NCBI GenBank assembly: GCA_009667805.1
Contig: CM019071.1
Location: 45,457,593 to 45,521,592, forward strand
Source: Leptobrachium leishanense
Lineage: Eukaryota > Chordata > Amphibia > Anura > Megophryidae
Length of the DNA: 64,000 nt
Direction: 5' to 3'
The position numbers were made by a program, and so were the translations under genes. A model generated the notes under the pieces. The model saw only the letters and a program-made list of their open reading frames with translations. It was not told the DNA's origin and ran no database searches. Shown piece after piece: positions 23,568 to 36,129 of this stretch; the first letter of the stretch is position 1; each line of letters starts with the position of its first letter.

Positions 23568-23709
23568 CTGCAGAAAATGCCATCATGGCGTCGTTTTTCA
23601 TGAATTTGCCGTTCTCGTCCAGGAAGTGGTTGGGATTGAACTTGTATGGAGTGGAGAATTTTGTCGGATCGCGATGCACAGAGAAGAGAAGCGGATAAAC
23701 CTCTGTGCC
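23568..23709 (-). CDS. CYP2-like P450 gene B, exon 8
   Basis: 142 nt between a TTCAG acceptor and a GTGATAC donor. Encodes GTEVYPLLFSVHRDP, the PERF block FNPNHFLDENGKF and the start of the haem loop AMMAFSAG, with the glycine codon completed by exon 9 as in other CYP2 genes. Frame and phase match exons 7 and 9. The intron to exon 9 is about 8.8 kb and is filled by the large palindrome. Confidence 0.96.
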
Positions 23710-23788
23710 CTGAAGGGGCGAGAAAACGAGTTTTCCATTTACAAGTTTCGTTTTGGAAAATGTAAAACATTTCTGCTTGAATAAGATT

Positions 23789-24358
23789 TAGAGATGTGCA
23801 TTCGTTTCGGAAAAATTTGGAATTTAGAACGAAATTTGATAATTGAAATTCGGAAGGGTTTCCAAATAAAAAAAATAAAAATCGATATGATACGAATTTG
23901 AAACGAAACGAAACAAAATGGTATATAACAAATTTATTTTGTTTTAAAAGTCATCATCTTAAATGAAAAATTTGAATAACTGATATCAACTATCGAATTG
24001 ATCTTAACTTACAATACAAGTAATAGTCAACAAAGGACAAATTTATGAAATTAATTAATTTTGTTTCACTGTTTAATTTGACTCAAATACTAAATATGTG
24101 ACACAGCTTAAAATTTAACCCTAGCTTTTCCATTAACAGCAAAATTTGATTACTTGGGGTTTTATCTAGTGATCCAAAATTCAAATTGATATCAACTATC
24201 GAATTGATATATGAAATTCAAATCGATTCGAAATTTCAAAGCGATCCGAAACTAAACTAAATACGAAACGAAATTGGTTACGAAATTCTGAAAACAAAAT
24301 TATTTAAAAACGGAACGAAGTGAAACTAAACAAAGTTTTTCAGCCATGCACATCCCTA
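23789..24358. mobile_element. hAT-like MITE without clear target duplication
   Basis: Starts TAGAGATGTGCATTCG and ends GCACATCCCTA, with a CGAAA/TTTCG-rich interior like 18119-18982. The flanking octamers do not match, so an insertion scar is not proven. Confidence 0.6.
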
Positions 24359-24472
24359 GGAATAGTATACACAAAGAAGTTTCTACAGAAACACGTTGCA
24401 TTTTGATTTTATTATGCTGTATGTATTCGCAGACATAACACTGTTGGAAATGATACATAAACCAATGAGTCA

Positions 24473-24694
<222 letters not shown>

Positions 24695-24696
24695 TT

Positions 24697-26420
24697 ATTC
24701 AAAGAGCACCAAAATTCCAGGCAGACTTTTGGTGCTTTCACTTTCCCTGCAATTCAGGGAATCAAACAAACAACATGGGTTTACCTCAGGGAGATCATGC
24801 CAAACTAATCTTATTGATTTTTTTGATTGGGTAACAATAATAATAGACACAGGTGGTGCAGTAGACATTGCTTATTTAGATTTCAGTAAGGCTTTTGATA
24901 CTGTTCCGCATAGAAGCTTATCAATAAATTGCAATCTTTGAGCTTGGATTCCAATATTGTTGAATGGATTAGGCAGTGGCTGAGTGACAGGCAACAGAGG
25001 CTTGTGGTAAATGGAGTTTATTCGGCGCAAGGTCTTGTTACCAGTGGGGTACCTCAGGGGTCAGTACTTGGACCCATTCGCTTTAATATTTTTATTAGTG
25101 ATATTGCAGAAGGTATTAATGGAAAAGTATGTCTTTTTGCTGATGACACAAAGATTTCTAACAGGGTTGACGTTCCTGGAGGGATCAGCCAAATGACAAA
25201 TGATTTAGGTAAACTAAAAAAATGGTCGGAGCTGTGGCAATTGAGTTTTAATGTGGATAAGTGCAAGATAATGCACCTGGGACGTAAAAAACCAAGGGCT
25301 GAATATAGAATATTTGATACAGTCCTAACCTCAACATCTGAGGAAAGGGATTTAGGGGTCATTATTTCAGAGGATCTAAGGGTAAGTAGTCAATGTAATA
25401 GAGTAGCAGGAAATGCTGGCAGAATGCTTGGAAATGCTGGCAGAATGCTTGGTTGTGTAGGGAGAGGTATTAGCAGCAGGAAAAGGGAAGTGCTCATGCC
25501 ACTGTACAGAGCACTGGTGAGACCTCACTTGGAGTACTGTGTGCAGTACTGGAGACCGTATCTCCAGAAGGATATAGACATCTTAGAGAGAGTTCAGAGA
25601 AGGGCTACTAAAATGGTGTACGGCTTGAAGAAGAAAAGTTACCAGGAAAGGCTTAATGATCTTAACATGTACAGCTTGGAAAAAAGACGAGACAGAGGAG
25701 ATATGATAGAAACATTTAAATACGTAAAGGGAATCCACAAGGTAGAGGAAGGGAGTGTATTTAAAAGGAAACAAAATAGCAAAACAAGAGGACATAGTCT
25801 TAGATTAGAGGGGCAAAGGTTTAAAAGTAACATTAGGAAGCATTATTTTACTGAGAGGGTGGTGGATACATGGAACAGTCTTCCAGTAGAAGTGGTAGAG
25901 GCCAAAACAGTAATTGAATTTAAGCAGGCATGGGATAGGCATAAGGCTATCCTAAACAAAAGATAAATCCAGGTAAAGTATCCATGTAATTGGGCAGACT
26001 AGATGGGCCAAAAGGTTCTTATCTGCCGACATTTTTCTATGTTTCTAAATTGCCCAACCCTGCGACGAATTCAGCATTCTCCACGCGGTCCCCGAAGTGC
26101 AGGGAAAAAAACAAAATACAGCAACTTTTAAAAGCCGTTTGCCTGAAAATTATATATAAGGTCCTATGAATAATAATAAAAAGGTCTGCTACAGAAATAA
26201 AAGAAAAACACTATTTGAAAAAAAATTAAACGGAAAAAAATCCAGAAAATTGCCTAAAAAAATTGATAAATAAAAAGACTTTTTGCTGCAGATTGAACAA
26301 AAATGGGAATATTTTTAACATTGAGATTGAGAAACCTATTGGATTCGCCTGAATAAACCTGCCGAATGAAACCCCCGAACATCAGGGCATTTCACTGACA
26401 TTTCTCTGTATTAAAATAGA
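24697..26420. mobile_element. CAGGGTTATTC foldback element interrupted by a LINE
   Basis: The left end CAGGGTTATTCAAAGAGCACC is 21 bases beyond the exon 7 acceptor. After the LINE (24763-26047), the remainder (26048-26420) matches 9530-9960 of the element at 8313-10079. A right terminus was not identified. Confidence 0.6.
24763..26047 (+). mobile_element. CR1-like LINE, 5'-truncated, with reverse transcriptase frame
   Basis: Codes for the C-terminal two-thirds of a non-LTR reverse transcriptase. Motif A LDFSKAFDTVPH is in the first frame (about 24870-24910). A frameshift near 24925 leads to the main frame 24929-25966, with SGVPQGSVLGPI and the catalytic FADD (VCLFADDTKI). The end reads WNSLPVEVV, as in the fragment at 735-1440. 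The 3' tail GGGCAGACTAGATGGGCC ... CTATGTTTCTA is CR1-like. The endonuclease part is missing. One frameshift and an internal 24-bp duplication (NAGRMLG repeated) are the only defects, so the insertion is fairly recent. Confidence 0.88.
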
Positions 26421-27193
26421 CGTGTTAAAAAGACCCTTTGTTAAAAAAGACAAGGTTTAAATAAAAACACCTCTTCGTAAAAAAAGGGTTAAAAAAACCT
26501 ACATCCCACCAGAATCACTAAAGCCTAAGGGATCCTGTCTGAACTGCTCATCTTCTTTCTCATATATTTCTAAACGCGACTTATGGAATCAAATCCATAG
26601 CAGTATATACATATATTTCCTGCATTTTACCACCCAGCATGTTAATTACTGTCTCACCAGTAAGAGGCGCAATACATCACATACTGTGTGTTCTGTGTAG
26701 GGATAAGCTGTTTGGGTTCGGATGGTTCGGAGTTCGGCCCGAACTTTGGCAGTTCGAAAGTTCGCGAACTTCAAACTTTTTGGGTGTGTTCGGTTCGAGT
26801 TAGAAAAAAATAATAATTTTGAAAAAAGTATAGAAAATGCTTAAAAAAAAATACTAAAAAATCTAGAAATAAAGAGACTCTTTACTGCAGAATATTATAA
26901 GCGATGGTTTATTAGATATTGAATTAAAAACTAATGTGTACGTGGAAAGATTATCAACTCTAAATGACCTCTGTTCACAAACGGGCATAACACCAGGTGT
27001 TTTTAGTCTGGCAATAAATTTGATACATTGTAAACTATACTGAGGGGGTGGGGTGGTGTCTGCTTCTGATTGAGATTTGAGAATTAATTTCCCTCCTAAA
27101 ACATCCTAATATGCTGCATTTAACTGGTGTTTGAAAAAATTTCAAAATTACATCTAAAGCAATGTTATTTTTCACCTCGGGATTAACCATTCA

Positions 27194-28135
27194 CAGGGTT
27201 ATTCAGAGAGCTGTGAAAAGCAGGAGAATAACTGGAGAAGTGCAAATTCTAGGTCAAAATAGCCAAACCAGAAAAATTCTCCCATTTAACTCACTTTCCA
27301 AATTGGCTATTTGGTCTAGATTGTTCTCTTCTCCTGCCAGTTCTCCTGGCTGTCACCTCTCTCTCAGGGTTGTTCAGAGAAAGGTGAAAACCAGGAGAAT
27401 GGCAGGAAAAGAGAACAATCTGGACCAAATAGCCGATTTGGAAAGTGAGATAAGGCTAGGGTCAGACTAACGCATTTTTCACAGCGACCGAAAGTGCGTC
27501 TGAACGCATTGCCGTATTTTTTCACGGAATGCGCGAAAACGGTCATACGATGCGCATTTTTGTGCGTGATTTTTTACGGATCCAAACCAGGAAACTTTGG
27601 GTGTCTGGACGTTATGTTGGCCGGACAGGAGCAGGGTCTGACGTCTCCAAATCACGCACACACGCCGCTAGTGGACGCAGCGCACTCTGTACGTCCGTAC
27701 TAGCGGTTCTGCGTGCTCGAAAAAATGCGTTCATTTTCCACTTGCGTTGCGCAGCCGGACTTTCGTGTGACCGTACTTCGTATATTGGCCGTCATTGCCC
27801 GTCATTTGCTGCTAGTGCGGCCGTGATTAAGTGCGCCTAAACGCACGTTAAAAATTCGCTAGTCTGACCCTAGCCTAAATGGGAGAATTTTTCTGGTTTG
27901 GCTATTTTGACCTAGAATTTTCCATTCTCCAGTCATTCTCCTGTTCTTCTCCACTCTCTGAATAACCTTGAGAGGGTTATTCAGAGAAAGGTGAAACTCA
28001 GGAGAATGACTGAAGAGAAAATTCTAGGTCAAAATAGCCAAACCAGAAAAATTCTCCCATTTTTCTCACTTTCCAAATCGGCTATTTGGTCTAGAATTTT
28101 CCATTCTCCAGTCATTCTCCTGCTTTTTACCGCCA
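27194..28135. mobile_element. Cluster of foldback MITEs
   Basis: Several copies of the 17513-17695 type foldback (AGGGTTATTCAGAGAAAGG, AGGAGAATGACTG and complements), joined head to tail at about 27365 and 27970. One copy is split by the Harbinger-like MITE at 27454-27875. Confidence 0.7.
27451..27878. mobile_element. PIF/Harbinger-like MITE, copy 2
   Basis: The element 27454-27875 begins GGCTAGGGTCAGACTAACGC and ends CTAGTCTGACCCTAGCC, flanked by TAA on both sides (27451-27453, 27876-27878). About 90 percent like copy 1 by eye, but inserted in a different context, so it is an independent insertion. Confidence 0.82.
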
Positions 28136-28703
28136 AAAAATCAGTAAACTTTTTCTGCGTGTCCGAAAAGGTCTCCTCTTTTCATACAGACTGTCGCCCC
28201 AAGCAGTTGTTTATGGATAGATTAAAGGAAAAGCATTTACTGTCATTTGAAATGTCATTTTTTGGTTTTTACATGTTTCTATACATCCTAGAAATCCGCC
28301 ACTTCACGGGCAGGTTATGGGGACCTCCTAGGCACGATATTTGAAGGAATTTTTTGTTTTTATTTTTAAGCCTTATTTCATGGAAAACTCACTGTCCCTT
28401 TAAAAACGTTTTTTTTAAAACTTTTTGTACTTGTTTCCTGTCCCCCAGGGCACTACCCGGACCCCCATACACCTTTTATGGCAAATATGTAGCATATATG
28501 CCCTCTTGGAGGGCACTCTAAAAACCAAATTTTCAGCCCCATTGACTTGTATTGAGTTCAAGTTCGGGTTCGGGTTCGGATCCGAACATTTGGAAAGTTC
28601 GGGTTCGGCTCCGAACCGAACTCGGGAAGTGTTCGGCTCATCCCTAGTTCTGTGGCATTTTGTAATGAGTTGCTGTGATTAGATCAGGAATTCAGTCACT
28701 TAC

Positions 28704-28845
28704 CCTGCACCTCGGGGTAGTAGAGGAGGACAAGAAATGTGTGATTGAGTGTACTGGTGACAGCCTCTGTTCCCGCTACAAAAAGATTGTGAATTGCAGC
28801 TATCAGATTCCTCTCATTAAACTCTGAGCTCGGATTATCTTTCTC
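28704..28845 (-). CDS. CYP2-like P450 gene B, exon 6 (I-helix)
   Basis: 142 nt between a CTGTAG acceptor and a GTAAGTG donor. It begins EKDNPSSEFNERNL and encodes the I-helix over the haem: NLFVAGTEAVTSTL. The P450 consensus here is (A/G)Gx(D/E)T(T/S). The Ala-Gly-Thr-Glu part is present, but the conserved Thr is Ala and the next residue Val, with TST following. That Thr normally helps deliver protons to the bound oxygen. The exon ends YYPEVQ with the next codon split, as in the family. No stop or frameshift. Confidence 0.95.
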
Positions 28846-28914
28846 CTACAGGAAAATACATTGAAATTAAAAGTAATATATAAATACTGGATACATATCT
28901 AGAAGTACTCCATA
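28846..28914. other. Acceptor-proximal part of gene B intron 5
   Basis: About 70 bp of non-repetitive sequence between the minisatellite and the exon 6 acceptor. Because the gene runs leftward, it must hold the branch point and polypyrimidine tract. Confidence 0.6.
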
Positions 28915-31900
28915 TAACCTCAATAATACCTCCATATACCCCTATAACCTCCATATAACCCCTCCTATTACTCCATATAACCTCTCTATAACCCCGCCTA
29001 TTACTCCATATAACCTCTCTATAACCCCTCCTATTACTCCATATAACCTCCCTATAACCCCTCCTATTACTCCATATAACCTCCCTATAACCCCTCCTAT
29101 TACTCCATATAACCTCCATATAACCCCTCCTCTTACTCCATATAACCTCCCTATAACCTCTCCTATTACTCCATATAACCTCTCTATAACCCCTCCTATT
29201 ACTCCATATAACCTCCATATAACCCCTCCAATTACTCCCTATAACCCCTCCTATTACTCCCTATAACCTCCCTATTACTCCATATAACCTCCCTATAACC
29301 CCTCCTATTACTCCCTATAACCTCCATATAACCCCTCCTATTACTCCCTATAACCTCCCTATAACCCCTCCTATTACTCCCTATAACCTCCCTATAACCC
29401 CTCCTATTACTCCATATAACCTCCCTATAACTCATAACATCCCTATAACCCCTCCTATTACTCCATATAACCTCCCTATAAAACCTATTACTCCATATAA
29501 CTCCCTATAACCCCTCCTATTACTCCCTATAACCTCCCTATAACCCCCCCTATTACTCCATATAACCTCCCTATAACCCCTCCTATTACTCCATATAACC
29601 TCCCTATAACCCCTCCTATTACTGCATATAACCTCCCTATAACCCCTCCTATTACTCCCTATAACCTCCATATAACCCCTCCTATTACTCCCTATAACCT
29701 CCCTATAACCCCTCCTATTACTCCATATAACCTCCCTATAAAACCTATTACTCATATAACCCCTATAACCCCCCTAATACTCCATATAACCCCTCCTATA
29801 ACCCCCCTATTACTCCATATAACCCCTCCTATTACTCCCTATAACCTCCCTATAACCCATCCTATTACTCCCTATAACCTCCCTATAACCCCTCCTATTA
29901 CTCCATATAACCTCCCTATAACCCCTCCCATTACTCCATATAACCTCCCTATAACCCATCTTATTACTCCATATAACCTCCCTATAACCCCTCCTATTAC
30001 TCCATATAACCCCTCCTATTACTCCATATAACCCCTATAACCTCTCCTATTACTCCCTATAACCCCTCCTATTACTCCATATAACCCCTCCTATTACTCC
30101 ATATAACCCCTATAACCTCTCCTATTACTCCATATTACCCCTCCTATTACTCCCTATAACCCCTCCTATTACTCCATATAACCTCCCTATAACCCCTCCT
30201 ATTACTCCATATAACCCCTATAACCTCTCCTATTACTCCATATTACCCCTCCTATTACTCCCTGTAACCCCTCCTATTATTCCTTTAACCCCTCCTATAA
30301 CCCCCCATTACTCCATATAACCCCTCCTATTACTCCCTATAACCTCCCTATAACCTCCCCTATTACTCCATATAACCTCCCTATAACCCCTATTACTCCA
30401 TATAACATCCATATAACCCCTCCTATTACTCCCTATAACCTCCCTTTAACCCCTCCTATTACTCCATATAACCTACTATAACCCCTCCTATTACTCCATA
30501 TAACCTCCTATAACCCCTCCTATTACTCCATAACCTCCATATAACCCTCCTATTACTCCATATAACCTCCCTATAACCCTCCTATTACTCCATATAACCT
30601 CTCTATAACCCCTCCTATTACTCCATATAACCTCCCTATAACCCTCCTATTACTCCATATAACCTCCTATAACCCCTCCTATTACTCCATATAACCTCCC
30701 TATAACCCGTCCTATTACTCCCTATAACCTCCCTATAACCCCTCCTATTACTCCATATAACCCCTCCTATTACTCCCTATAACCTCCCCATAACCCCTCC
30801 TATTACTCCCTATAACCTCCCCATAACCCCTCCTATTACTCTATATAACCTTCCTATAACCCGTCCTATTACTCCATATAACCTCCCTATAACCCCTCCT
30901 ATTACTCCATATAACCTCCCTATAACCCCTCCTATTACTCCATATAACCCCTCCTATTACTCCATATAACCTCCCTGTAACCCCTCCTATTACTCCATAT
31001 AACCCCTCCTATTACTCCTTATAACCTCTCTATAACCCCTCCTATTACTCCATATAACCTCCCTATAACCCGCCTATTACTCCATATAACCTCCCTATAA
31101 CCCTTCCTATTACTCCATATAACCTCCCTATAACCCAGTTTAACCCTTCCTATTACTCCATGTAACCTCCCTATAACCCCCATATTACTCCATATAACCC
31201 CTTCTATTACTCCCTATAACCCCTCCTATTACTCCATATAACCTCCCTATAACCCCTCCTATTACTCCATATAACCCCTATAACCTCTCCTATTACTCCA
31301 TATTACCCCTCCTATTACTCCATATAACCTCCCTATAACCGCTCCTATTACTCATATAACATCCCTATAATCCCTCCAATTACTCCATATAACCCCTCCA
31401 ATTACTCCATATAATCCCTCCTATTACTCCATATAACCCCTCCAATTACTCCATATAACCCCTCCAATTACTCCATATAATCCCTCCAATTACTCCATAT
31501 AATCCCTCCTATTACTCCCTGTAACCCCTCCTATTATTTCCTTTAACCCCTCCTATAACCCCCCCATTACTCCATATAACCCCTCCTATTACTCCCTATA
31601 ACCTCCCTATAACCCCTCCTATTACTCCCTATAACCTCCCTATAACCCCTCCTATTACTCCATATAACCTCCCTATAACCCCTCCTATAACTCCATATAA
31701 CCTCCCTATAACCCCTCCTATTACTCCATATAACCTCCCTTTAACCCCTCCTATTACTCCATATAACCTACCTATAACCCCTCCTATTACTCCATATAAC
31801 CTCCCTTTAACCCCTCCTATTACTCCATATAACCTACCTATAACCCCTCCTATTACTCCATATAACCTCCCTATAACCCCTTCTATTACTCCATATAACC

Positions 31901-33030
31901 TCCTATTACTCCATATAACCCCTCCTATTACTCCCTATAACCTCCCTATAACCCCTCCTATTACTCCATATAACCTCCATGTAATCCCTCCAATTACTCC
32001 CTATAACCCCTCCTATTACTCCATATAACCTCCATATAACCCCTCCTATTACTCCCTATAACCTCCCTATAACCCCTCCTATTACTCCATATAACCTCCA
32101 TGTAATCCCTCCAATTACTCCATATAACCCCTCCTATTACTCCATATAACCCCCCTGTAACCCCTCCTATTACTCCCTATAACCCCTCCTATTACTCCCT
32201 ATAACCTTCCTATAACCCCTATTACTCCATATAACCTTCCTATAACCCCTCCTATTACTCCCTATAACCTCCCTATAACCCCTCCTATTACTCCCTATAA
32301 CCTCCCTATAACCCCTCCCTATAACCCCTCCTTATTACTCCCTATAACCTCCCTATAACCCCTCCTATTACTCCATATAACCTCCCTGTAACCCCTCCAA
32401 TTACTCCATATAACCCCTCCTATTACTCCATATAACCTCCCTATAAAACCTATTACTCCATATAACCTCCCTATAACCCCCCTATTACTCCATATAACCC
32501 CTCCTATTACTCTATATAACCTTCCTATAACCCCTCCTATTACTCCATATAACCTCCCTGTAACCCCTCCTATTACTCCATATAACCTCCCTATAACCCC
32601 TCCTATTACTCCATATAACTCCCTATAACCCCTCTATTACTCCATATAACCTCCTATAACCCCTCCTATTACTCCATATACCTCCCTATAACCCCTCCTA
32701 TTACTCCATATAACCTCCCTATAACCCCCTATTACACCATATAACATCCCTATAACCCCTCCTATTACTCCATATAACCTCCCTATAACCCCTCCTATTA
32801 CTCCCTATAACCCCTCCTATTACTCCCTATAACCCCTCCTTACTCCATATAACCCCTCCTATTACTCCCTATAACCCCTCCTATTACTCCATATAACCTC
32901 CATATAACCCCTCCTGTTACTCCATATAACCTCCCTATAACCCCTCCTATTACTCCATATAACCTCCCTATAACCCCTCCTATTGCTCCATATAACCTCC
33001 CTGTAACCCTCCTATTACTCCATATAACCT
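28915..33030. repeat. 33-bp minisatellite filling gene B intron 5
   Basis: About 4.1 kb of imperfect head-to-tail copies of a unit close to CTCCATATAACCTCCCTATA followed by ACCCCTCCTATTA. That is roughly 120 units, with many deletions and ATGTAA, CTTTAA or CAATTA variants. Each unit is itself two related halves (CTCC[A/C]TATAACC). The array starts 14 bp from the exon 5 donor. Open frames on the minus strand arise because 33 is divisible by three. Confidence 0.97.
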
Positions 33031-33044
33031 TAATAAGTTCGTAC

Positions 33045-33221
33045 CATTTCCATTTTTATGAGGAAAGAATCTATGAAGTGTCTGGGTGAAGCCTTGTCCA
33101 GGGTCTCCTGACTGATCTTCACTCTCTCCCTAATAAACGACAGCAGTTTTTCGGACACAGTGGTGACATTTTGGTGAGGACCCGGGATGTAGTCCATTAT
33201 TTGGGGAAAGATAGTGTGAAG
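33045..33221 (-). CDS. CYP2-like P450 gene B, exon 5
   Basis: 177 nt between a CACCCAG acceptor and a GTACGAAC donor, the usual CYP2 exon 5 length, in phase 0 at both ends. It begins LHTIFPQIMDYIPGPHQN, a typical F-G loop block, and continues through the G-helix to HFIDSFLIKMEM. Intact. Its donor is the only non-repetitive sequence separating it from the 4.1-kb minisatellite. Confidence 0.96.
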
Positions 33222-34129
33222 CTGGGTGATGATAAGGAATGTATACATTACTGTGAGGGACAGTCTGAAAATTTCCAGAAACCACAACACATTGTGTAGA
33301 AAATCCTAACGAATTTATGTATTTTCTAAACACAACTTGGCAAAAATAAAATTCCTTAACTGGTTTTTATCTTTGTTGAATAATGTCTGGACAAAACAAA
33401 GTGTACAACGACTGGAGCATAAAATGCTAAATGTAAAAATTGGTGAGATATCGTCAGTACTGTATATCTCAGGTCATTGTGTGTACTACACGTCGATTGC
33501 CTGGTTAATTGCCTGGTTAATACAATGTGGGTTTCTCGTTACAGTGCAGAAACTCAGGGAAAGCAGCCAACTGCAAATCCCACACTTTGTGCGAGATAGC
33601 CAGGAAATCCGCACGATTTGTAGCATCTCGACAAGTGAGGTATTACAAAGTGTAAGTGCCAATTACCGTCGGGACACGAATAGACAAATTTTAACAACTC
33701 CTAAAAACTGGTGCTAATCCGAACTTTTGATAAACTGACAAAGCACAAGATCCTGATTCTATTAAAAGGAATTCAGCACAGTCCATGTCCTAAGGGTCCT
33801 GTTCCATAGTTGATCCCATAATGGATTAGCCAGGCATGTACGCATTATAATGTGTGCTTATCTCCTTGTGCAGTGCCATAAACCATCTCCAATGCCAGCA
33901 GGAGTTAGAAAGGACACAGGGAATCCCACGGGGACCTCGTGTTCAAAGGACACAGCCCACATATATTGATGAAATGTGTGTCTCAGCTCTTTGCTGAGTA
34001 TTCCCCATATGACATATTTATATGTGAATACAGTAAAACACAGTGTGCCGTGCAGCGAGAGCACCTAATGGCTGATCAGTGCAGCATGGTGTTCACCGCA
34101 GGAGAGCCACTTCCCACAAATATATTAAT

Positions 34130-34278
34130 ATAAAATACAGGGCAACCCAGTGATGACAATAATGTGAGCATGATTAAGACCATATGAGGCCAAAACAACG
34201 TTTGTTTTTGTCTCCAATAAAGACCCACATTATTGTCAGCACTGGGATGCCCACTGACCTGTATTTTATATTGAGATA
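34130..34278. mobile_element. Small inverted-repeat MITE
   Basis: Ends TATAAAATACAGGGCAACCC and a near reverse complement (GATGCCCACTGACCTGTATTTTATA). Inner arms GACAATAATGTG and CACATTATTGTC. Confidence 0.7.
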
Positions 34279-35084
34279 TTTATATGTATGACATAGATCC
34301 AATAATGTTTAAACATGTGTCCCATATAAAACTGCCATTAGACACCTGTCAGAACAAACACTAATGAGAACAATCAATAATGAATCCCGGAAAGATTTAT
34401 TTCAAAAGATCCTTTATCTATACACGCTGACATAGAAACTGAACTTGATTTTCAAGTGCAGTCATGGATATGTAACTACTGTGTTTATTTCCCACTGTAG
34501 ATCTTGACACTAACTGACACTGCTTAAAGGGACAGTACACGACATTTACCAACCACTACTATGTAAGTAGAATTTTGCATTATTTAAACTATACATGCTG
34601 TCCAAATTATTACAGTCACAATATTTGGCACTGCCAAACTGTACTTATAATGTGACAAACACACAATAAACATGTAAATCATACAACACAATTTTATTCC
34701 AGAGTTAATTCAAGTAATTAAAGATTACTATGTCAATGTATTAGGTAGAAAAGGATTATGTTACACATGTCAATGTGACATACAAAGATATTTACATTCA
34801 TGGAGGAATGATGACAAGAAATGAAAATACGTAGTAGATTTAAATAACATATTAATTTGGGTCCAGTACACATGCGACAGTATGTATAAATAATAGGCAT
34901 GACATACAGATCACTGAATGCACTTTTATTTTTCAGATGGGGGGGTACAGAATATGATTGCTCCCTAATTTAAAGGACTAATGACACCTGTTTAATTTAT
35001 TTTTGCCACATCACTGTACATGTGAAGCAACCAACATGAGAGTTATGAAGATTAAAACATTTCCTTTAACAACTTCACTGCTGA

Positions 35085-35830
35085 GCCATTTCACCTCTGT
35101 GTGAAAAACTTATTTTTACACTTTTGTGCTCATCATGTTTAACCCTTAGTGACGGGTAGTGTTTGGGTTTAGGTCAAATTTTCCTCTTACCTATTTATGC
35201 AACTCACACATATTATATACCGTTTTTCCTGCCATTATATGGGCTTTCTAAAAATACCATTATTTCTGTCATATTGTATAATTTACTATTAAAAAATAAA
35301 TAAAAAAATAACACTTTTGAAATTTAATCCCCAAAATGTTGTCCTGAAATTCTTACATGGTTTTGCTTTTTAACCCCTTCACTGCTGACACATTTCACCT
35401 CTGTGCGCTGAGCTCATTCTGACCATTTTATGCTCATCATATTTAAACGTCAATTGAACTCCTATTTAATTAACCCCCAAGACTAATTTTCTATTATTAT
35501 CATGTTTTAATTTTGTTTACAACAAACCTGGTCATGTTTGGTATCATTGGATAGGCCATGATCAGGCCTTTCCAATGATATCCAACATGACCCTAGCGGC
35601 CACGGATAGGGAGATAGGGGGATGATTTGGATCCCCCATCTCCACTAGGCAACTAGGGGTTAACTGGTCCACTGATGTCCTCACACATATGGTCAGGATG
35701 TCAGTGGGTGGGAGGGGGTGCCCTGGAGGCTTGGCTGACATCAAATGCCATCCACCTCTGGGTTTGAATCGCAATCTGGCAACGCAGTGGTTAATGCTGT
35801 GCACCGGTGAAAAGGATCCCCCTCCCCTTC
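35085..35830. mobile_element. Degraded TTAA-family element
   Basis: Contains TTAACCCCTTCACTGCTGA at about 35370, the ATTTCACCTCTGTG...CTCATCATGTTTAA block of copies 1-2, and ends near CAACGCAGTGGTTAA. Boundaries uncertain. Two overlapping copies are possible. Confidence 0.55.
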
Positions 35831-35968
35831 CTGATTTTTACAGCAGGTGCCTGGGGTGCCTGGCGATGACGTCATCATGCACCATGATGAAGTCATCGCA
35901 CCTGCTGGGCCCCCTGAACAGGGTATGTTTTCTTGAAAATTGTTACATTTAAAGCAGAATATGTTTAC

Positions 35969-36129
35969 CTGCCCCCAGGGAGAGCTGATAAGGTAGAACG
36001 TTTCCTGCACAATACCCAGGAGCCTCACAAACGTCTCGTCCTTGTACTCATAACGGTTTCCGAAAATGATGGCGAAAAGAATGTTGGAAATGGCGTCCAT
36101 GATCAGCTTGGTCACATCCAAGGGCTTTC
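35969..36129 (-). CDS. CYP2-like P450 gene B, exon 4
   Basis: 161 nt between a TTGCAG acceptor and a GTAAACA donor. Encodes GKPLDVTKLIMDAISNI, a D/E-helix block, then IIFGNRYEYKDETFVRLL, a standard CYP2 F-helix region, ending SSPWGQ. The first two bases complete a split glycine codon from exon 3. Intact. Confidence 0.96.

Larger units (their letters stand above)
26690..28654. mobile_element. hAT non-autonomous element, GTTCG family copy 2
   Basis: The element 26698-28646 has ends TAGGGATAAGCTG and CGGCTCATCCCTA, with GTTCTGTG duplicated exactly on both sides. The outer 400 bp or so on each side match copy 1 at 19444-22091. The middle differs: it holds head-to-tail foldback MITEs (27194-28135) and a Harbinger-like MITE. 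It ends only 50 bp from the gene B exon 6 donor. Confidence 0.88.
33222..35968. other. Gene B intron 4
   Basis: Mostly unique-looking AT-rich DNA. Contains a hairpin MITE (34130-34278) and a degraded TTAA-family element (about 35085-35830). 33222-34129 and 34279-35084 show nothing recognisable. Confidence 0.55.

Noticed and set aside
23781..24366. Confirmed hAT insertion scar
   Set aside because: The ends look right, but the flanking octamers ATAAGATT and GGAATAGT do not match, so I kept it as probable only.
28835..29755. Long minus-strand open frames with repeated RGYREVIWSNR
   Set aside because: They lie in the 33-bp minisatellite. A unit divisible by three without a stop in one frame opens automatically; the region is intronic.
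28915..33030. Possible CRISPR-like repeat array
   Set aside because: Units are contiguous without unique spacers, and the host is a spliced vertebrate gene.
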